Below are positions 39,501 through 46,608 of a stretch of DNA of 64,000 nucleotides, in pieces. Origin of the DNA: a virus. The notes below the pieces were generated by a model. That model saw nothing but the letters and a program-made list of their open reading frames with translations, did not search any database and was not told where the DNA came from. How positions within the stretch are numbered: position 1 is the stretch's first letter; every line of letters starts with the position of its first letter. The DNA lies in the IMG/VR virus record IMGVR_UViG_3300025073_000039, positions 1-64,000 of that record. One strand, given 5' to 3'. The position numbers and the translations under genes are program-made.

Positions 39501-39654
39501 TTTCCGGTAGAGCCGCGGGAATATTCTTGAATTTGCTAACATCTATCGGCTTAGCGCTTTTTAAATATGTGCCTGGGGCTTTTAGCACTTGCGCTGCTCT
39601 CTGCCCAACCGTTGCTTGATTGTAACTTGTGTTAAGCGGCAGTTGATTGGCCAT
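33502..39654 (-). CDS. Giant 2050-residue virion protein with two-barrel RNA polymerase motifs
   Basis: Layout: an HNH-like segment at residues 140-170 (YQVDHIYPIWLEG...N); hydrophobic helical stretches around 280-480; Pro/Thr-rich linkers near 950-1120; and a region with the motifs of two-DPBB RNA polymerases. Barrel 1 has DGASFVHTDDM (D1344) and FKGEDG (K1380). Barrel 2 has LATRHPNTKRTG (R1630) and the catalytic-like DTDGDAG (D1673, D1675, D1677). The 43-residue interval from the arginine to the acidic motif resembles QDE-1/YonO/crAss RNAPs. The size is like the virion RNAP of crAss-like phages. It is the last late gene, next to putative ejection proteins. Probably packaged and injected. 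Confidence 0.72.
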   Translation of the reverse strand: MANQLPLNTSYNQATVGQRAAQVLKAPGTYLKSAKPIDVSKFKNIPAALPEKTVAGVQFEKSVPSLNIQENYPGYTFDPNYVKQQPVSAKFATLSKFVGGGQYAYDPTNPSAYLKSERRFETPEQQIEKNILLGGRSSSLYQVDHIYPIWLEGSDTLENKQVLNIFDHDKKTKVGEVARALYTAGKISKNEATALSLNWQDKDVAGVNLDQKETIKDKFGNEQIILPTKIAEEYKKKWETVTPTGIKDAITGIPEAFKKTWTSFKADAAKSLDIIMPPMTSAFTKGVLSGMTFGYFDLPAAAPKPGTVEAQWEKTANSVANVTGHVAGAIASFKAVEGLLLNGFKYVASARKIPLVTSGATKLAKIMEYESKPALAAKYVQPKGTSTAVPIIAKMLAPGLKGYGKTAAKNALIFNTVGQLSKQDEEGSRARRVFTDTSMALSLSGLPMSVKGAFGAAFAGMMIEYINSGDVDNALLSGAIMGGLHGVGVATQAKGSIATDAEKIATDSVLGQRNLWLGRAKIRATEPPPIGSALEQRMKYGSDLMNDNVRAQSEIIKAYHNGEIDEVKMNQEIGKLIAGSRWLENIAVANTSPKIDRVIALDAESKVNWEQLNKDNGIDLPTHRIKLVPDAGVRFIEGNKDLFDIGERKMPLITAESDPVAFKNASEKKFVGAKDNYINAEGNTVRPSYLQITSQGKDGIIKDNQIKFASDFVYDPNNPQYGFLVDNPEITYAVKQAGKLAGESAEKHLALVAYKNGEFLNLGYAPSKTNIAEQMNQKQLSVAAKRNLPAELYDSDVNKDTIYDSMKQNGISARIVQISFAEAKNVESGLPAIVIKMGTDTLGNNMDAQSVLRNIGISSKEAITVDRILDTMKAIRQAKQLELSLPEIKKPESRVLSYKPVTEKDLTREVRQMMKEKKAAGQMDMLSSIYNKTENTINPGKPVRDKIINVSAEEKTQRVSDAANNAVKTFTTPTKSAVKPSVTIAPKQETVQQSPQIAPQAKPKEAVVEEMKTLLASRPTQTTPQTAPKVTAPATENKFYDTKQLDLFSTAEPKVELAMKNPQPAPATEKVNIRDFRRFDEKGVIKGLSDDIDKKLSEVKATPEQIKVAEGIKKSLSAEEMYVKSKELVNKYNGNEDHAFNEFINSVESNYQKLGIDTPITGRKSKAALKSLFKRTAQSVPDKAILVTPTKTSVIERTPQPASFIDESLAQFNKERGTDLDVMKVQVDSKMRKKMSISDLKNKLYEAGYVPFGATGNSADTLFGIKYDPIIGGSKNIKEGTDKFFDFIISNVLNLSKTDDKAVLNKRWKEFNFAEFKPINDSNVKKRLIVINFGKDANKHEIVDGASFVHTDDMIRINKEGGYLHKPEEYLTNKNVITFKGEDGKPNIIKNELFGVKPDSATAERIEEYVRQYIPNYKFQPGDYITSHNNVKISTKILENFGEGKPNYYVGEFPMSAFRAKYELPKMPDQDYKFSPYLNSKFGYADGLNKVVEEMYSQPVERFKKAFTELVYGSKTAKEARAVLSEYQDIFKTALGENMYGKTKKILENGGWGKNGSDIRYELELALHNSLRDYVLNGQFLKAHYGKFYPDFGVIKSPNGKWAEVPEDSIMLSNKTIEKLGNPEVVLATRHPNTKRTGLLPFKVISAEERGITDLGESMIVNNKVGYREFYFDTDGDAGPLFAVGKSEGGNFKIPEEYANKLKGIFEREGGKEAPTLTNYEKGPITFENSMDLAEKAVKGGQSVGENSTFRRVIQGIMDNDESIGGWKLKKPAQGETLEQRNQKLYAFTEYMSNASTDAVKKSNLDKELSNGGVSKLSDLLRNKFFDAPKGVPHNIAAKNFFDSLSERQAIYDYADSSKGFSQDRYNEMKNAFAVYWKNIGSKRQKPGPVDVIAKLVSNLPEFPERLSAKEQQFTHDARVNNVKKYFADNNIQRAPISDPVVKDYLSFFSKKKDEGSKEIMSVKQDNKAAIKKIKDGVKDEVTDYYYSVAPNMTEEQKRTIAVWLLTAKKSNLSNWGGYEDSHTSFQVRLSFIFNDTPEVAKPYYEANPI

Positions 39655-39655
39655 A

Positions 39656-42142
39656 TTAGATTAGAATTTTATTAGGTTGGAATTGGTCCATGATGATAAA
39701 GAGCATATCGTCTGGGCTAAAGTCGGCCACTTTATTTTTCTTCCATTCGGGATTATTCACGTATTGTGAATTTGCAGCGCCGGATAATACACTATCAACA
39801 GTTATTTTGTCTTGGCCCGCCAGAGGGTTACTCTTAACGAAGCTCACAACAGAGTCTAAAACCCCCTCGTTAACTGATCCAGAAAAACGATTCTTCCAGT
39901 CTGAAAGAAATTTGTCATCGCTGACTTCGCCCCAAGTCCGCGGCTTATTTAGACCGGATGTTTTTAATGATAGATCCTTTAACGCGGATAAAACATTATT
40001 AGAAGCGTTCTGGTCGCTCCACAATTGGCTTTTCAGTTTATTGTATATACCGGATTGTAAGGAGCTCAGAAGCTGTTGCGTATTCGCTTTAACAATTTCA
40101 TTAATACTACCCCGCTCATCGCGTCCAGCTTCATTCCAAAATTCTTTAATACGGTTAAGGTAAACATCAACCATCTGTTTAAATGTGGTAGAGCCGGCTG
40201 ATGCGGTCGCTAGTTGTTGCGCGTTATTTCTTATCTCGGTACCGTAGGCCTCAAGAACCCCGTTTGGATCGAGTGACCTTGCGCTATCGCCTTCGGTTAC
40301 TTTAGATTGGGCGGCAAAATCAACTAACGCGGCAAGATTGCTGTCGCTAATCGCTATCTTTTTTTGATAGTCCGCCGGATCAGGTACTTGGACTTGGTTG
40401 CTGACAGGGCTATTGCTTAATATTTGTTCGTATTTGTCCCAGTCTTTTTGGATGTAATTACCAGTGTAAGTTCCAAGCGTAGTTTGACCAAGCTCGGCTG
40501 ATTTTTTCATTACATCAAGATAGAGGGACTGCTTCTCAAGTTCGATCGAATCTCGGTTCGCCATGTTAGTATAAAGGTCTTGGAGCATCGCGTCTAAGCG
40601 GCTGTAAACTGCCTGCGCTTGCGTCTGGTCATTCTTAAATCTGTCTAATTCATCTTGGAATTTAGTCCAGTTGGTGTCGTATAAGCTTTTTAGTTGCTCG
40701 GTCTGTGTATTATAAAGATTAATAGATTGGTTCGCGAAATCAATATAACGCTTCTGTTGGCGCCCCTTTAGAATGGTCAAATAATTCATGTAATTTGACA
40801 CGTCTTTTTGTCTTGAAGGATCAGCCATGTCCATGCCTTTCATCTGCTCTTTGGCTTTATCCATCATGCCGTTGATACCATTAACCACTTCGTCACGCGT
40901 AGCAATATAAGTTTTCAGGTCTTCCCCAAGGGTGTTCCCAGCGGTAATACGCGCCAAAAGTTGGTTCTGAATTTCGTTGATTTTGTATTCTTTTTTGTAT
41001 TTATCGATTACGTCGTTCGCGTTACCGAACAATAAATTGCTATCCGGTAGAGAGTTTTCTGGGATACCAAGATACTTCGCTAATTCACTTTTACGCGCTG
41101 GCGAAAGCATACCCTGAGAGAATGTAACAGGGCCAACGCCTGCTTCAAGCGACTGGTCTAAGAAGCTAAGACCGGTATCATAAGACGCTGGCGCGGCAGG
41201 CGTAGCGCCACTGAAATCCATTTTTGTACCAGCAGAGAACGACTGAGAACCTGTAGGGGCTCCGGTTTGTCCTCCCGATAATCCCGGTACAAAATAATCT
41301 CCGGTTTCGCCAGATGGGAGAGGTTGGTATTGAGACGGTTGTGCTCCAGTTGCTCCCGGCGCCACGGTTGATGTAGCCGCGGCCGGTTGCGCAGTCGTTT
41401 GTTTTGATTTTTTTAGAGTATTAATAGCGCTAAGTAATTGCTGATTGACCGTAGCCTCAGACGCGCCGGGAAATTTACTGCGGAGTTGTTGGGCGGCATC
41501 GCTTGCTTTAAATCCATCTTCGACAATCGCTTTAGCCGCTATTTGAATACCGCTATTAAATTGCTGCGGCACAAGATTCGGAAGAATTGGGCCGCTGAAA
41601 AATTTCTTTAATGCTTCAGTCGCCAAAGTTGTTTTTGGCATAGTGACGAATTGGCTACCTAATCCTGGTTGCGTACGCGCGATATCAACAAGTTTTTTTG
41701 CGCCAGTGTCCAAAGCACCGGCAGTCGCAACCGCCAAATTCCCAGCTGTCTGCGTTATCGGTTTATAAATATTTTCAGGAATCCATTGGAAACCTTTGCC
41801 GATGGCTTTGCCGATAGATGTGATACCACTTTTTACTGCGCTTCCGACTGTTGGAGACATTACAGGATTGGGAATTAATAAAGTATTTCTGGACAGTTGA
41901 GCAGGCGCTGGTTGCGGCGCTATCGGCGCTGTTGTCGTAGGATATTCAATCGCTGCACCTTGTCCGTCATCAATATCATGGCCAAATTTATTACTGGCGG
42001 ATGTATTCATAGATTTCAAAATCAACGCAGCTTTTTTACGCTTTGTGCTTCCTGCCGGAGCGTCAAAAGCGTCTCTCAATTCTTTTAGTAGCTGAGGATT
42101 CTTCATTACCGCTTCCATTGTAATAGATTTAGCTTGAGCCAT
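39656..42142 (-). CDS. Large putative ejection/internal virion protein
   Basis: The start MAQAKSITMEA, 10 codons after an upstream ATG that lies in the previous gene, is preferred by context; product 828 residues. The N-terminal 280 residues mix hydrophobic stretches (GNLAVATAGALDTG, SGITSIGKAIGKGF) with Ala/Pro/Thr-rich linkers. The rest is helical and Gln/Asn-rich (LKTYIATRDEVVNGINGMMD, KRYIDFANQSINLYNTQTEQ). Size, helicity and position between the 2050-residue protein and an M23 peptidase are like podovirus internal core/ejection proteins. No sequence family is recognised. Confidence 0.6.
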   Translation of the reverse strand: MAQAKSITMEAVMKNPQLLKELRDAFDAPAGSTKRKKAALILKSMNTSASNKFGHDIDDGQGAAIEYPTTTAPIAPQPAPAQLSRNTLLIPNPVMSPTVGSAVKSGITSIGKAIGKGFQWIPENIYKPITQTAGNLAVATAGALDTGAKKLVDIARTQPGLGSQFVTMPKTTLATEALKKFFSGPILPNLVPQQFNSGIQIAAKAIVEDGFKASDAAQQLRSKFPGASEATVNQQLLSAINTLKKSKQTTAQPAAATSTVAPGATGAQPSQYQPLPSGETGDYFVPGLSGGQTGAPTGSQSFSAGTKMDFSGATPAAPASYDTGLSFLDQSLEAGVGPVTFSQGMLSPARKSELAKYLGIPENSLPDSNLLFGNANDVIDKYKKEYKINEIQNQLLARITAGNTLGEDLKTYIATRDEVVNGINGMMDKAKEQMKGMDMADPSRQKDVSNYMNYLTILKGRQQKRYIDFANQSINLYNTQTEQLKSLYDTNWTKFQDELDRFKNDQTQAQAVYSRLDAMLQDLYTNMANRDSIELEKQSLYLDVMKKSAELGQTTLGTYTGNYIQKDWDKYEQILSNSPVSNQVQVPDPADYQKKIAISDSNLAALVDFAAQSKVTEGDSARSLDPNGVLEAYGTEIRNNAQQLATASAGSTTFKQMVDVYLNRIKEFWNEAGRDERGSINEIVKANTQQLLSSLQSGIYNKLKSQLWSDQNASNNVLSALKDLSLKTSGLNKPRTWGEVSDDKFLSDWKNRFSGSVNEGVLDSVVSFVKSNPLAGQDKITVDSVLSGAANSQYVNNPEWKKNKVADFSPDDMLFIIMDQFQPNKILI

Positions 42143-42146
42143 ATAA

Positions 42147-42728
42147 TTATGAAACTTTCTTATAGAAATCAAATGGGTTAATATATTTGTTGTAAGCGTT
42201 TGTGATTCTGTAATCCAAGTGTGAGCCGGTTCCTCCGTGGAGGCTGTAAGTATTTCCTGTATTGCCCATTCCTCCGATCAAAGTTCCGGGATTAACCGTT
42301 TGCCCAACTTTAACCCAGACATTATTTAAATGGCTATAGCGATGTTTATTGCCTTGCGCGTCTTCGACCAAAACGTAATTACCAGCATTTTTTTCCCCTT
42401 GCGCTCTGCCGGTTTTTAAGTCGATCACTTTACCACCGACAAATGATGGAATGGGTGTACCAATTTTATTGGCGATATCAAGTCCCGGATGAAATTTTTC
42501 TATTCTAGTGCCTTCTCCATAATCAGTCGTTAACGTTCCAAGATTAGAAAATTTACCGCCATATTGCGGAGTAGATGATTTCTGTTGTGCAGGAGCATTT
42601 TGTGTAGGCTGCTGGCCCAAATTAACAAAACGGTTAGTATTAATAGATTTTAATTTAGGCATTCTGCTGCTCGCACTAAATGCCATGCTTGTTGCTCCTT
42701 GAAATATTTTATTTGGGTCAAGTGCCAT
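42147..42728 (-). CDS. M23-family peptidase (LytM-type)
   Basis: The product is 193 residues. The M23 core is clear: HPGLD (H80, D84) with FVGGKVIDLKTG, HRYSHLNNVWVKVGQTV (H133), GTLIGGMGNTG and SHLDYRI (H170, D172). The last motif reads HLD where many family members have HLH; similar HxD variants exist, so activity is uncertain. It likely cuts peptidoglycan cross-links during DNA entry, since it lies among large virion proteins and not with a holin. There is no signal peptide. Confidence 0.82.
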   Translation of the reverse strand: MALDPNKIFQGATSMAFSASSRMPKLKSINTNRFVNLGQQPTQNAPAQQKSSTPQYGGKFSNLGTLTTDYGEGTRIEKFHPGLDIANKIGTPIPSFVGGKVIDLKTGRAQGEKNAGNYVLVEDAQGNKHRYSHLNNVWVKVGQTVNPGTLIGGMGNTGNTYSLHGGTGSHLDYRITNAYNKYINPFDFYKKVS

Positions 42729-42736
42729 ATAATTAA

Positions 42737-45700
42737 TTAGAATCCGCGCATCGCTTTTAAGAGCGCCGTGTTGCCAGTTCCTGAAACATAATCATAATTT
42801 TTTATTCCGTAATTTGATGCTAGTTTTTGTCTGTTAGTAAGCGAAGAGTCATATCCGATACCTTTCAAATAATCTACAACAGACGGGCCGGAATAATTTT
42901 TAGGATTATAATTTTTAACTAAATCTGCTGCCGCCTGCGCAGTCTGAGCAGCCGGGGCAGTATAGTCCTGCGTGTTTGGGATAAAGGGATCAATATTTGT
43001 AGTTGTGACTGTTGGCGCAGTAGTCCTCGCAGCGGTCTGAGCTGCTGTTTGCTGTGCAGTCAATTGCTGTTGTAATGTGCTTGCTACGCTTTGCGCGGGG
43101 TTAGTGCCAGCGACCGGTTGCGCCGGTTGTGCGGCCGGTGCGGTATACCCGCTGCTGGCTGGTAAAATTTCGCTTAGAGAAGTCGCTCTTTCACCAATTT
43201 GGCCTTCTGTAAATGGCCGTGCGGCGGCTTCTTCGGCGTCTAAAGAGTTTTGCAAAGCGGTTGCTGTTTGATAAGATGTCTTATCTTTAAGTGTCGTAAG
43301 CCTATTATTCATTAGTGTAGCATTAGTTTCGCTTCTATACAACGGCGTTCCACTACTGGTATCGATATTGGCATCAATTATCGCTTGCAGATAAGCGTCT
43401 GACTCGTTTGGGGCTAGTGATCTGAGGTTTTCCAAAGTAAAAAAATTTAAATCTTCTTGAGAAGGCACAAGAGCCCAAGACTGTAATTCGCTTTGGCTAG
43501 GCGCTGAATAAATTAATTGTCCGTTTTGGTCATAAACGCCATTTTTCATTTCAGTCGCAGTAGCATATTTAAGGAAGTACTCCCTGCGCTTAGCAGTTTC
43601 GTCATCAGTCCTTGTTTGTCTCAGAAGGTCGTCTTGTTTTCTTACGCGCTGGAGCATTTTATCTCTGGCTTCTTGGTGGATGCCGCTCTCATAAATATTA
43701 GCTCCAGACATTGTAGTGCCAAGCGTATTAATTTGATCCCAAGCGTTAAGAGCATTGTCTGCCAGTTTAATTTTGTATTTACTTTCTATCTGCTGCTTCA
43801 ACATGCGCCACTGTTCTTGCGCCAGAGCATGAGTTCTCTCATTATTAGATTCAAGATTTTGCAAAATAACATCATGGTATAATGATTTTATCTTGTCGAC
43901 TTCAGCTTTAAATTCAGGAGAAGTAACATCTAAAAGCGGCGTTAAGAAATTGAACGCTTCTTTTGGTAATTGGAATATTGGTAAATTAAAAACAGAAGAA
44001 TCTTGTTCCGCGTATTGCGCTGGGACAGTAAGAGACGGTATTGAATTTGCAGCTTGACCACCAACAGTATTAGCGTATTCAGTCTTAGATAAGTTAGGAT
44101 TTATGATCATTACGTTAGATACGGAAGGATCGCCGCTCGCTGATAATTCTCGGCGTTTTAAATCTTTAAATACATCATTAAAAGAGTACCCACCATAAGC
44201 CACAGCGTTTAAGTAGAATGCGTAAAGATTAGGATTATTTCTGATGTTGCTAATTGTAGAAGGAGTAACCCCGGCTTGCTGCGCAACAGTTAAGAATCCG
44301 TCTAACATCAGATGCGCATCAGAATTTTTTTGCACAGTTGGCGTCTGATTATAATAATGCGCAAAAGTAATTGAAGCGTCCTGCTTAGCTTGAAACATCG
44401 GGTCTGTACCATCGCTTTGGATTGTGCCACTGGCGTCAGGCGGCTGAGTGAACCCCTTATTCAATAATAGACTAATAGAGATTGTCGGAATTCTACCGGC
44501 AGCGTCTAACTGCTCAACCGTTGCGCCATTAAGAGGTTGGTAATTAGCCACCGCTTCTGGAGAAGCAAATTTCTGAATAGTCTTTGTAGCCGCGTCGATT
44601 AAATATAGATCATTGGGTCGAGTTGGATCTAAGCGCACTACGCCCATTGCCCCACCGTCAAATGTAAAATCATCCCAGTTACCAATATCGGTATAAGAAG
44701 GCGTTTGTGCCGCGGGTGTAGTTGGCTCTTCTACTGGTTCAGGTTCTACATACATTTCTGGGGTTGTACCAGACACGTCTTGTTTGTAGCGTTTTCCATT
44801 AAGATAAACAGCGGCTCCATCAAGATATTTTTCTATCGTCCACTTGCGCCGCGCTTCGTCTGTAATAGTAGAAAAATCAGGTGGCACTAAAGACCAGCCG
44901 TTTGTATCGGTTGTGTTATCTACTGGCGCTGGTGGAATTGTCAATTCTTTTTCAGCTTCCGGGATAGTATTAACACGATCGCCCAGAAGTTCGTTGACTG
45001 CATTCACGGCTTGAGAAGGAGTGTAATTAGCCGCAATGTATTTATCAAGATACTGCTGATATTCACCTGGCTTTAAAGCATTATTTTCTGGCGTCGTCGC
45101 CGGTACAGTGCCATCTGGTGAACCCATTGTCTGCCATTGCTCCCACATTAATGCTTTGTTGGCTTCTGACTTTTCAAATGTCGGTTGTACGTTGCCCCAG
45201 TAAGTTTCAAAGGCGGTGGAGTAGTTTGTGTTAGTTGGAATATTAGTTGTTTGTGGCGCTGCTGGTTGCGTTGAAGTTGATGGAGTCGTAGTCGCGGGCG
45301 CTGGAGTTAAAGAAACACCAGGTACATACACACCGGGCTGGACATACACTACCGCGTAATTATTAGTAGTGTCATAAGCTTTTAAAGTGTTCGTAGCGGT
45401 TGGAGCGGATGTCTTAGCTTGGTTGTTAGTTGTTGTTGTTGGTTGTGTCGCCGAAGACGACTGAGTAGCGGCGGCGATAGATCTTGGGCCCCAATACCCT
45501 GGGCCAGTAGAATTATCTACGCCATTTGCTTCTTGCCATGCTTTTACAGCGGCAGTTGTTTGTGGCCCATAAGTTCCGTAGCCGGTGTTAACTTGCGCCT
45601 GAGTCATGTGGCCTTGGGCGACAAGAAAATCTTGCAATTGTTTTACAGCTGCGCCAGTACTGCCGGGTTGCAGATTAGTTGTTGGGAAATTTACCGTATT

Positions 45701-46390
45701 AACTGTTGATTGCGATTGCGCTGGCGCGTTTCCAAATGAAGCGAGTTGTAAGTCGCTTTCGTGTTTTGCGTCCGACGCAAGTTTATCAAATGGATCTTGA
45801 TAAGTATTCTCCAGATTTGAGATTTGCTTAAAAACTTCAGGCGCGCCTTGAGAAAGAGGTTTTGTAAATTCATCAGTTATTCTCGTGTAAGCTTCTTGCA
45901 TCTGGGTGATATCACCGGCAAGATTGGAGAGGTCTTTACCAGTCGCCAAACGCTCCTCTGCGTTCTTCTGAGCTTGCTGTAAGTCAATCAAATACTGATT
46001 AAAATCACGAGTTCCATCTGGTGTAAAATACTCACTTAATCTCTTTTGCCATTTACCACCAGCGCTCGAACTGCCGCGTGGTTGCCCGTTGCCCAACATA
46101 AAAGTTGATCCGTCAACATTTAAGCCCATATTCAAAGCAGCGTCTGAAGCAAAATTAGGATTAACACGGTTAACAATAGCCAGCTGCTCTGGTATAGAAA
46201 GTGATTTGAACTTACTCATAAAACCAGCGACATCAGGTGGTTTGTACGCTATTAGTTTTTGGGCAAGAGCGATTTGTTCAGGCGTAGCGCCAGCAGCTGC
46301 TTGTGCATCGATTAGAGCTTGAATAGCCGCTCTTTGTTCAGGTGTTAATTGGCTTGATGGCGTATAAGTTCCGAGTGCTTCGTTGGGCAT
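42737..46390 (-). CDS. Large structural/ejection protein with peptidoglycan-binding domain
   Basis: The product is 1217 residues. A peptidoglycan-binding domain 1 lies at about 240-310 (LQPGSTGAAVKQLQDFLVAQ ... GTYGPQTTAAVKAWQEANGV, YWGPRS). Linkers are Thr/Ser/Pro/Gln-rich (residues 310-390, 530-570). Long helical parts follow (residues 800-1000), and the C-terminus is Ala/Gln-rich. This suggests a large virion protein acting at the cell wall during injection or as part of the internal core, together with the adjacent M23 peptidase. Confidence 0.65.
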   Translation of the reverse strand: MPNEALGTYTPSSQLTPEQRAAIQALIDAQAAAGATPEQIALAQKLIAYKPPDVAGFMSKFKSLSIPEQLAIVNRVNPNFASDAALNMGLNVDGSTFMLGNGQPRGSSSAGGKWQKRLSEYFTPDGTRDFNQYLIDLQQAQKNAEERLATGKDLSNLAGDITQMQEAYTRITDEFTKPLSQGAPEVFKQISNLENTYQDPFDKLASDAKHESDLQLASFGNAPAQSQSTVNTVNFPTTNLQPGSTGAAVKQLQDFLVAQGHMTQAQVNTGYGTYGPQTTAAVKAWQEANGVDNSTGPGYWGPRSIAAATQSSSATQPTTTTNNQAKTSAPTATNTLKAYDTTNNYAVVYVQPGVYVPGVSLTPAPATTTPSTSTQPAAPQTTNIPTNTNYSTAFETYWGNVQPTFEKSEANKALMWEQWQTMGSPDGTVPATTPENNALKPGEYQQYLDKYIAANYTPSQAVNAVNELLGDRVNTIPEAEKELTIPPAPVDNTTDTNGWSLVPPDFSTITDEARRKWTIEKYLDGAAVYLNGKRYKQDVSGTTPEMYVEPEPVEEPTTPAAQTPSYTDIGNWDDFTFDGGAMGVVRLDPTRPNDLYLIDAATKTIQKFASPEAVANYQPLNGATVEQLDAAGRIPTISISLLLNKGFTQPPDASGTIQSDGTDPMFQAKQDASITFAHYYNQTPTVQKNSDAHLMLDGFLTVAQQAGVTPSTISNIRNNPNLYAFYLNAVAYGGYSFNDVFKDLKRRELSASGDPSVSNVMIINPNLSKTEYANTVGGQAANSIPSLTVPAQYAEQDSSVFNLPIFQLPKEAFNFLTPLLDVTSPEFKAEVDKIKSLYHDVILQNLESNNERTHALAQEQWRMLKQQIESKYKIKLADNALNAWDQINTLGTTMSGANIYESGIHQEARDKMLQRVRKQDDLLRQTRTDDETAKRREYFLKYATATEMKNGVYDQNGQLIYSAPSQSELQSWALVPSQEDLNFFTLENLRSLAPNESDAYLQAIIDANIDTSSGTPLYRSETNATLMNNRLTTLKDKTSYQTATALQNSLDAEEAAARPFTEGQIGERATSLSEILPASSGYTAPAAQPAQPVAGTNPAQSVASTLQQQLTAQQTAAQTAARTTAPTVTTTNIDPFIPNTQDYTAPAAQTAQAAADLVKNYNPKNYSGPSVVDYLKGIGYDSSLTNRQKLASNYGIKNYDYVSGTGNTALLKAMRGF

Positions 46391-46391
46391 A

Positions 46392-46607
46392 TTATTGTAT
46401 TATATTTGTAAGTTCAAGTGTGATGTTTGGGCCAAATTTAGTTTTAAGTTTTTGTTCGCATTTAGTTTTAATCGTTTCAATTTTTTCATCCGTCAATTTT
46501 TCTTTTGTCTCAACATAAAGATTATTTAGCATCATCGTAATCTCAAAATCACCGACTTCGTCCGTTTCTTTCTTAAAGTTAATCTTGGGTTGGAAAATAT
46601 AATACAT
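46392..46607 (-). CDS. Small hypothetical virion-region protein
   Basis: The product is 71 residues, lysine/glutamate-rich and helical, with a beta start (YIFQPKINFKKETDE). It is one base from each large neighbour. It may be a chaperone or small structural component. Confidence 0.5.
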   Translation of the reverse strand: MYYIFQPKINFKKETDEVGDFEITMMLNNLYVETKEKLTDEKIETIKTKCEQKLKTKFGPNITLELTNIIQ

Positions 46608-46608
46608 A

